The position numbers and the translations under genes are program-made. A stretch of 11,086 bases of DNA from an uncultured Prevotella sp. (GTDB lineage Bacteria > Bacteroidota > Bacteroidia > Bacteroidales > Bacteroidaceae), in NCBI GenBank assembly GCA_934215545.1, contig CAKQAD010000037.1, positions 1-11,086 of the forward strand, in the 5' to 3' direction. Each line of letters starts with the position of its first letter. The first letter of the stretch is position 1. The notes beneath the pieces are model-generated. The model was not told where the DNA came from. It saw only the letters and a program-made list of their open reading frames with translations, and made no database searches. Shown in pieces: positions 5,890 to 11,086 of the stretch.

Positions 5890-7908
5890 TCAGAACAGTT
5901 TGTCTATATTAATCGACATTCCCACCTGAAGTGTTATTCCGTCGGTGATGGGACTATTTAAATAGTAATATTTTGGTTTATATCCCAACACATTGTCTAA
6001 CGCTGCATTGACTCTCAACGCCTTTCCTATGCGCTGAACCAATTGCAGTTTCCAGATAGAATATGCCGGATAGCTAATGGCAACCATGCCCTTGCTCACA
6101 TCGTAGTAGTCGACGTATTCCATATTCTTCACTCCTGAGAGCACACGTCCTTGCAGTGCCACATTGAAACCATATTGCTTGCACAGCTGATGATCGTAGT
6201 CGACGCTCACGTTGAGAGCATGTTCACGGGCAGGTATATATTGATTGCCAACGCTCTGCCCCGTCTTGCTCTTTGGTAACTGCTCTTTGGTGTAGGCATA
6301 AGCTATGCGTGCCCCCAGTCCGCACGTCCACTTTGCCTGTGCTCCAAGCTCTCCGCCACACACATTGTAGGCATCGAAATTGGCATATGGCAGATACGGC
6401 AACTTGTCGGCAATGGTCTTGAAATAAGGTGCCGATGTAGATAGTTTGTTCTTCACCTTATTATAATATGCCGATGCTGTGAGGTTGTAATGGCTTTTGG
6501 TGTATTCTGCCGACACTGAGAAGTTGTGGCTCACCTCAGGTTTAAGATTTTCGTTGCCCTCAACAATCCATATTCCCGACATGTCGAAGTTATAGTATTT
6601 CTCTTTAAGAGTCGTTGCCCGAAATCCCATTCCATATCCGGCACGCAAAGCAAGGTTGCTTGCAGGTTTATAGCATACATTAAGCTTGGGAGTGAGTCGT
6701 GAGTAATGCCCATCATCGAAATAGTCGTAGCGCAAGGCTCCCACCACCTCCCACTGGTCATTGATACGCCAATCGTATTGTGCAAACACATCGTAGGAGT
6801 TTTGCTCACGCACCTCTCCCAGCAATTTGATGTTGTATAGATAATCGTGCATCATGTCTGCCCCGATGGTGAGCACGCTGCCCGTTTGCCATGAGTGGTT
6901 GTAGAGCCATCGGCATGAGTTCTGCACATTGCTATAGTCTCGAATATCGAGGCGTGCAATGCGCTGAAAGTCCGACTTGTCATATTGGTCGAAGGCATAG
7001 CTTGCCTGCAACTGGTCGTTGTCGCTAATAGCCCAGTCGAAGCGCAGTCCACCGGAGAAGTCGCGGTAGCGCTCGGGCAAATCAGCGGAGCGTACCGTCT
7101 GCCTGAAGAAATAGGCTGCTCTTCCAGTGATGCTGATGTTGCTCCGTGGGTTCCACGCCAGTTGATCCCTTAGATTTATTGTTTTGTCGCCATATATTGT
7201 AGATATGATACGTGTAGCAGGGTTGTCAGCACTATGCACATTGTAGTTGTCGCTGCTACATAGGTGTGCAGATAGCATATTGCTCCAGTGCTTGCTTGCG
7301 AGCGACAGCGATGCGGCATAGCGTTGCTCGTTGTGCTTGGCATAGCGAGCGTTAATGTTGAGAGCCCATGGTTGCTTGTTTCGCTTTGTTATAATGTTCA
7401 CAACTCCACCCGTGGCATTACTGCCATAAAGGGCAGATGCAGCTCCCTTAACAATTTCTATGCGCTCCACATTATCCATATTAAGACGTGTAAAGTCTAC
7501 ATCGTCCCCTGTCTCGCCTGCCAGTCGCTCTCCATCGACAAGAAACAGCACTCCCTGACCGCCAAATCCAGAGAAGTTGAGGTGTGTCTGCTGGTTCATG
7601 GCATATGTAAACTCCACTCCTGGCAACACTTGCTGCAATAGGTCTTGCACATTGGTAGCATCTTGTCGGGCTATCTCCTTCGCGCTGATGACACGGGTCT
7701 GTATGGGAGTGTCTTTAAGGAATTTTGGAGTTCGAGTGCCCGTCACTACCACATCTTCGAGCAGCAACTGCCTGTAGACGTCGTCTGCTGTGGGCTGGGC
7801 TGGCAGTGAGTCGCCAATGACTTGAATGTTGTCCATTGCAATATGTGCAGCAGCCACTTGCCATGTGGAGCATGCCAAGAATATGCCAAGAAATATCTTG
7901 TTGTTCAT
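5890..7908 (-). CDS. hmuR: TonB-dependent heme receptor, HmuR-like
   Basis: The 672-residue protein starts with a signal peptide (MNNKIFLGIFLACSTWQVAAA). A TonB-box-like EDVVVTGTRT (51-60) follows, then a plug domain (about 60-175) with VERIEIVKGAASALYGSNATGGVVNII-type signature residues, then an outer-membrane barrel ending in Phe. The sequence before and after residue 430 (GFRATTLKEKYYNF, then EGNENLKPE) corresponds to the FRAP/NPNL region of heme receptors. Here it reads FRAT (429-432) and NENL (452-455). Position directly after hmuY supports heme uptake. I chose the ATG at 7908, which overlaps the hmuY stop as TGATG; an adjacent upstream TTG would add one residue. The specific ligand (heme versus another porphyrin) is inferred. 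Confidence 0.88.
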   Translation of the reverse strand: MNNKIFLGIFLACSTWQVAAAHIAMDNIQVIGDSLPAQPTADDVYRQLLLEDVVVTGTRTPKFLKDTPIQTRVISAKEIARQDATNVQDLLQQVLPGVEFTYAMNQQTHLNFSGFGGQGVLFLVDGERLAGETGDDVDFTRLNMDNVERIEIVKGAASALYGSNATGGVVNIITKRNKQPWALNINARYAKHNEQRYAASLSLASKHWSNMLSAHLCSSDNYNVHSADNPATRIISTIYGDKTINLRDQLAWNPRSNISITGRAAYFFRQTVRSADLPERYRDFSGGLRFDWAISDNDQLQASYAFDQYDKSDFQRIARLDIRDYSNVQNSCRWLYNHSWQTGSVLTIGADMMHDYLYNIKLLGEVREQNSYDVFAQYDWRINDQWEVVGALRYDYFDDGHYSRLTPKLNVCYKPASNLALRAGYGMGFRATTLKEKYYNFDMSGIWIVEGNENLKPEVSHNFSVSAEYTKSHYNLTASAYYNKVKNKLSTSAPYFKTIADKLPYLPYANFDAYNVCGGELGAQAKWTCGLGARIAYAYTKEQLPKSKTGQSVGNQYIPAREHALNVSVDYDHQLCKQYGFNVALQGRVLSGVKNMEYVDYYDVSKGMVAISYPAYSIWKLQLVQRIGKALRVNAALDNVLGYKPKYYYLNSPITDGITLQVGMSINIDKLF

Positions 7909-8726
7909 CAATACGGATATTTATAGTTAATGGTGAGAAAACATTTTGTGCCATTTGGCGATAGATAATTCTCAAGTTGTAATGCTGCATAGGTGCCATC
8001 GTTAAGTCGCAACACAAACACATGATTGTCGATGCTAAATGCTGGTGGCATGGGTGGAATATCTATAGTGAGCCACGACGACAGAACACGATTTATTGTT
8101 ATGCCCTGCGATGGCACATAGCCCGTAAGCATCTGCTCCTGACTGTCCCACACCTGATTCTCGGTCCACTCATCGTCGGTAAACACCATATGCTTGAATG
8201 CCTCGCTGCTCTCGGGCAACTGGTCAATGGCGGTGTATGAAGTTTTCAATGCGGCACCTCCATTGGTTCGCACATTGTTACGATGCACGGCAAAGCTCCA
8301 TTCGCTAGGTTCCGCCTGTTGCTCAGTGGGCGTAAAGTATGCAAAGGTGTTGTTCTTGATACCAACACCAAACACATCAAACCAATACATATATTGTCCT
8401 GCCTTTTGCCCTTGTGTGACACCTTGTGTGGCATCGGCAGCAGGAACGCTTACCCTATTACCTGTAGCAGCGAGCGGTATGGGGTAAGCCACAAACTGTG
8501 TCTGTGCCTGTAACAGCGCTTCGTCGTCAGCTTCGGCAGCCAGCTGCTGCAAATGCTTCAGGTCGACATAATACCAGTCGGTCCAACTGGTAGCATCTAT
8601 TACGAGCTGCCCCTTGGCTGGCACTATTGCCTTTGGGTCATCGTAAATATCATCAAAAATGCCGTTGCACGCAGTGAGCACCATGAGACTCACTGTTGCA
8701 ACGGTTGTTTTAAGAATATTGTTCAC
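7908..8726 (-). CDS. hmuY: HmuY-family heme-binding lipoprotein
   Basis: The 272-residue protein has a lipoprotein signal, MNNILKTTVATVSLMVLTAC, with the acylated Cys at position 20, so it should be anchored in the outer membrane. HmuY-family hallmarks are VIDATSWTDWYYVDLK (about 42-57), WSFAVHRNNVRTNGGAAL (143-160) and the terminal INYKYPY. HmuY proteins take heme from host carriers and pass it to HmuR. Candidate axial ligands include H148, M180, M199, M226 and H235; family members differ in using His or Met, so I do not assign them. The start is a GTG at 8726. The only in-frame ATG upstream (8888) lies in repeat DNA and would add 54 repeat-encoded residues ahead of the signal peptide. It is translationally coupled to hmuR by a one-base overlap. 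Confidence 0.87.
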   Translation of the reverse strand: MNNILKTTVATVSLMVLTACNGIFDDIYDDPKAIVPAKGQLVIDATSWTDWYYVDLKHLQQLAAEADDEALLQAQTQFVAYPIPLAATGNRVSVPAADATQGVTQGQKAGQYMYWFDVFGVGIKNNTFAYFTPTEQQAEPSEWSFAVHRNNVRTNGGAALKTSYTAIDQLPESSEAFKHMVFTDDEWTENQVWDSQEQMLTGYVPSQGITINRVLSSWLTIDIPPMPPAFSIDNHVFVLRLNDGTYAALQLENYLSPNGTKCFLTINYKYPY

Positions 8727-8935
8727 TATACAGATTTTTGAGTTGTGAGATGCAGCGGAGCTGCAGTTTTGAGTTTTGAGTTTTGAGCTTTGAATTTTGA
8801 GTTGTGCGCTTCGCGCATTGTGAGTTATTGAGTTTTGAATTATCGCTGTTGGCGTTTTTAGGCTGCGAATTCTGAATTCAAAAATCATTAATTCAAAATT
8901 GCCGAAGGCAACAATTCAAAATTCAAAACTCAAAA
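8727..8935. repeat. Composite heptamer/hairpin intergenic element, copy C
   Basis: This fills the gap between the calycin-like gene stop and the hmuY start. It has hairpins TGCAGC-GGA-GCTGCA (8751-8765), TGCGC-TTC-GCGCA (8805-8817) and TTGCC-GAA-GGCAA (8899-8911), with TTTTGAG units between the first two. The core follows the second hairpin, and YTCAAAA units run up to the TAA of the upstream gene. Alignment to copy B shows the outer 15-bp hairpin replaced by another of the same size, while the next 110 bp are nearly identical. Confidence 0.88.
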
Positions 8936-9943
8936 TTAATATTTAAGATACTTTTTGCCATTAACGATTACCACTCCCTTGTAGCTATCTGTCACTCGGC
9001 GTCCGTTGAGGTCGTACATTATACCATCGGGGCGTATACCATAGTTTTTCACGGCATTGATGCCCGACTCCTGCTGTTTGAAAGCTGTAGTAATACAGAA
9101 AGGCATAGCACCAACCTGGAAAGTGTTAATTATATCGCTGATATTATTGCCATCATATTTCACCAGGATATTATTGTCTTTAGCAGGATTGAAGTCATAA
9201 TCAGCATTCATAGTTGTGGTGCCGTCCTTTTCGGCTGTGAAGTGCATGCTCAGTCCATCGTCTTTATAGTCGCGATAGAAGCCGCCAGACACTTCGTCGT
9301 AGGTTAGCCCTTTTATGGTGTAGGATCCAAGACGAAGGTTGCCCATAACGGTGTTGTCGAGTGTGAATGATGCTATCTGTACATCGAGCTTCTGCTGGTC
9401 ACCATCGATATATTTGCGCACGTTATATGTCACAGCATCGTTGTTATAAGTGAGCTGATGCGCCACTGTCACGGTGATAGGTTTGGTGACAGCCTTTACA
9501 TAATATGCCTTTATGTTGTATGTCAATTCGAATGGCATAGCTCCATATTTAAACACAGCCTTCAGCGTTAGAGCATTGTCAGCCATATTATAGTTGCCCG
9601 ATATATTAGAGCCTGTTATCTGTTTCTCCTTACCATCTACTGTCACTTTTGAAGTGAACTTCTGATTGGGTATTTCGATTACATGATTTTCGCTCATGTT
9701 GAAATTCACATTCTCTATTGTGAATGACGCAATATTCATGGTGTTGTTGTTCATGTCGGGCAGCGTAATGCTGGCTGCATTGGCGCTTGTCATTGCAAAA
9801 CTTACGGTATCGCTGTTGTTAACGATATTGGTTGTCAGCACCTTAGCCTGCGATGCACCTACAAAGGTAAGGCTGCCGTGCATTTGTGCCATCATGGTCG
9901 TTGCCATGCAAACAGAAAGAATAAGGGTAGATAATTTCTTCAT
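8936..9943 (-). CDS. Secreted protein with two calycin-like domains
   Basis: The 335-residue protein has a clear signal peptide, MKKLSTLILSVCMATTMMAQ. Two beta-rich halves repeat each other: IASFTIENVNF (71-81) matches IASFTLDNTVM (190-200), and FKYGAMPFELTY (131-142) matches FQVGAMPFCITT (275-286). I read these as two calycin-like beta-barrel domains (PF13944-type, known from Bacteroidales secreted proteins), at about 21-150 and 153-295. The C-terminus, IMYDLNGRRVTDSYKGVVIV then NGKKYLKY, resembles the conserved tail found on many Prevotella secreted proteins. It is the first gene after the promoter in a probable operon with hmuY and hmuR, which suggests ligand binding or surface presentation in heme uptake; this is inference. 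Its TAA is directly followed by repeat copy C. Confidence 0.8.
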   Translation of the reverse strand: MKKLSTLILSVCMATTMMAQMHGSLTFVGASQAKVLTTNIVNNSDTVSFAMTSANAASITLPDMNNNTMNIASFTIENVNFNMSENHVIEIPNQKFTSKVTVDGKEKQITGSNISGNYNMADNALTLKAVFKYGAMPFELTYNIKAYYVKAVTKPITVTVAHQLTYNNDAVTYNVRKYIDGDQQKLDVQIASFTLDNTVMGNLRLGSYTIKGLTYDEVSGGFYRDYKDDGLSMHFTAEKDGTTTMNADYDFNPAKDNNILVKYDGNNISDIINTFQVGAMPFCITTAFKQQESGINAVKNYGIRPDGIMYDLNGRRVTDSYKGVVIVNGKKYLKY

Positions 9944-10010
9944 ATTTTAGAATAATTTTTAGATAAGAGTGAAATAATTACAGTTATCTTGTCTTTACAT
10001 TTTCTGAATG

Positions 10011-10018
10011 CAAAGTTA
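10011..10018 (-). promoter_or_regulatory. -7 promoter element (TAACTTTG) for the heme operon
   Basis: On the - strand TAACTTTG matches the Bacteroidetes housekeeping consensus TAnnTTTG exactly. It lies 68 bases upstream of the calycin-like gene ATG, which implies a leader of roughly 60 bases. The -33 region (about 10038-10042) reads ATTTC and has no good TTG, which would suit a regulated promoter. A TTTGC nearer by (10029-10033) is too close for normal spacing. Confidence 0.6.
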
Positions 10019-10019
10019 C

Positions 10020-10047
10020 TAGGTATTTGCAAACCGTGAAATACCTA
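10020..10047. promoter_or_regulatory. Operator-like inverted repeat in the heme operon promoter
   Basis: TAGGTATTT (10020-10028) and AAATACCTA (10039-10047) are perfect complements separated by 10 bases. The dyad begins one base upstream of the -7 element and covers the -33 region. That position is what is expected for a repressor or activator site. The regulator is not identifiable; an iron- or heme-responsive protein is a guess from the operon content. As RNA it lies upstream of the expected start site, so it is more likely a DNA site than a terminator. Confidence 0.5.
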
Positions 10048-10100
10048 AATATTAGTATTCTTCATTTGCCTGTGTCGGACTTTGAATGCCTGAATTGTAG

Positions 10101-10147
10101 CAAAAGAAAAACTCCCAACACCCCTTAAATTAAAGGTATTGAGAGTT
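10101..10147 (-). terminator. Intrinsic terminator after the C69 dipeptidase gene
   Basis: In the - strand transcript, AACUCUCAAUACC (from 10147 to 10135) pairs over 13 positions, two of them G-U, with GGUGUUGGGAGUU (10122 to 10110). A 12-base loop lies between. A U-rich tail, TTTTTCTTTTG, follows through 10101. It lies 35 bases after the dipeptidase stop and separates that gene from the heme operon promoter. Confidence 0.8.
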
Positions 10148-10182
10148 ATGATATAAAAAAAGTGTCGTTTGGTTTATGTCTG

Positions 10183-11086
10183 CTATTGTTTCGGCACAGC
10201 ATAGAAGTCGCCAGTCTGCTTTACAAGTTTTCTTGCGAAACTTTCGGGATAGCCAGGGCGTGTAACATTGTGCAGCATCTTGCCATCCACCTCTTTCTTC
10301 ACCGCCATATCGTTGTATTTCACGATAATCCTTAGAGCCAGCTGCTGCCATGCGCTGAGCATTCGCTGCGCCTGGTCGCAGCCATAGCTTGTGAGATGCT
10401 CTATGGCTGCCGCCTTGTCGGAGGCATATAGCGATAGTGCCTGCTGCTCCACGCTCTGCTGTGCTGCGAAATAGCCTTGCTCAAGGCTGTCGCGCACTGC
10501 CTGCAGCTCAGGGAACAGTTGCGAATAGCGCGGGTAAACCATGTTGCTCACAAAGTTGTACATCCAGAAGGCATTGTCTGCCGAGAATGTCACTGCATCG
10601 GCTCCTGGTGTATTATAGCACAGCGGTTGTCGGGTGCTTGCGCAATAAACTGGCGTGTAGGCAATCATGTTGGCATCGTCGTTGCCAAACCACAACACGC
10701 CGCCAATTTCGTTTGGCAACCATGAGCGCAGCTGCGACACGAAGGTAAATGCTGTCTGCTGTGTGGATATAGGTCGCTCGTTGAAATATTCCTTGCCGTC
10801 GACTTTGAATGTGAGTGGCGTTGGTCGATAGGGCATCTGATATAATCCACCGCCAATGCTTGTGGTGTCGAGTGCCAATGGCGTGCCTTCGTAGTGGTCG
10901 CGCATGGCTGTTTCGAGGTCGTGCACCGACAACTTGCAGTTGGGCACTATCCATAGAGGCATGTCTTCGGCATCTTTATCCTTGCCAAGTGCCCATGGCA
11001 GATAGCGGTCGAAACCATCGGCATAGCGATTGAAGAAGCTCCACACGCGGGCGTCGCAGAAGCGTCGACCGCTAAAATCGGGGGTT
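10183..11086 (-). CDS. C69 family dipeptidase (PepD-like), 3' part only
   Basis: The frame is open to the right-hand edge, giving 300 visible residues; the apparent GTG start at 11046 is internal. Recognisable family stretches in order are RRFCDARVWSFFNRYADGFD, LSVHDLETAMRDHYEGTP, RPISTQQTAFTFVSQLRSWL and IGGVLWFGNDDANMIAYTPV. These match the Bacteroidetes C69 (U34) dipeptidases, Ntn-type hydrolases that cleave dipeptides. The catalytic N-terminal Cys and any signal peptide lie beyond the window, so activity and location cannot be judged. The C-terminus ends GDFYAVPKQ, at about the usual family end. An intrinsic terminator follows, so it is probably not co-transcribed with the heme genes. Confidence 0.88.
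   Translation of the reverse strand, partial: TPDFSGRRFCDARVWSFFNRYADGFDRYLPWALGKDKDAEDMPLWIVPNCKLSVHDLETAMRDHYEGTPLALDTTSIGGGLYQMPYRPTPLTFKVDGKEYFNERPISTQQTAFTFVSQLRSWLPNEIGGVLWFGNDDANMIAYTPVYCASTRQPLCYNTPGADAVTFSADNAFWMYNFVSNMVYPRYSQLFPELQAVRDSLEQGYFAAQQSVEQQALSLYASDKAAAIEHLTSYGCDQAQRMLSAWQQLALRIIVKYNDMAVKKEVDGKMLHNVTRPGYPESFARKLVKQTGDFYAVPKQ

Noticed and set aside
8727..8888. 54-residue N-terminal extension of HmuY starting at an ATG at 8888
   Set aside because: These codons are repeat DNA, and the same peptide (MIFEFRIRSLKTPTAII) is readable at 5724 in another copy. The lipoprotein signal begins at the GTG at 8726.
8931..8938. TAATTTTG on the - strand as a -7 promoter element before hmuY
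   Set aside because: The match arises from the TAA stop joined to a TTTTGAG unit. Low-complexity repeats give such matches by chance, and no -33 element or start is supported.

Overview
The window looks like a chromosomal stretch from a Bacteroidales bacterium, most likely Prevotella/Segatella-like. The grounds are a HmuY-type heme lipoprotein beside a HmuR-type TonB receptor, a calycin-like secreted protein with a Prevotella-style C-terminal tail, PepSY-like and DUF4186 proteins, a TAnnTTTG promoter element, starts without Shine-Dalgarno sequences, and A/T-rich intergenic repeats. No RNA gene, transposase or CRISPR array is visible.

Layout. The left third is on the + strand: the 3' end of a PepSY-like (PF11396-type) gene (1-276), a ZIP metal transporter (282-1073), a DUF4186 protein (1105-1554), an ABC-F ATPase (1762-3393) and a Bacteroidales conserved protein of unknown function (3605-4147). 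The rest is on the - strand. Reading right to left, it holds the 3' end of a C69 dipeptidase with its own intrinsic terminator, then a promoter with an operator-like dyad, then four genes: a two-domain calycin-like secreted protein, hmuY, hmuR and a PepSY-associated membrane protein (4159-5631). The last four probably form a heme/iron uptake operon. HmuY would bind heme at the surface, HmuR would import it across the outer membrane, and the PepSY membrane protein would act at the inner membrane. The calycin-like barrel may be an additional surface or periplasmic binding protein. The hmuY and hmuR genes overlap by one base. No hmuSTUV genes are present in this window.

The most unusual structure is not a gene. 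Three gaps (3388-3604, 5632-5882, 8727-8935) are filled by copies of one composite element, and a shorter relative lies at 1571-1680. Each copy is built of 7-bp units (TTTTGAR, or YTCAAAA read the other way) interspersed with small perfect GC-rich hairpins whose stems differ in sequence but stay paired. The copies at 5698-5807 and 8805-8914 are inverted and differ at one position over 110 bp. The copies at 3419-3571 and 5654-5807 flank the convergent pair 3605-5631 as inverted repeats. The elements run directly up to start and stop codons, supply the ABC-F stop codon, and create false N-terminal extensions of genes. A separate palindromic element (1679-1738) sits just before the ABC-F start, and a perfect 14-bp hairpin lies inside the DUF4186 coding region.
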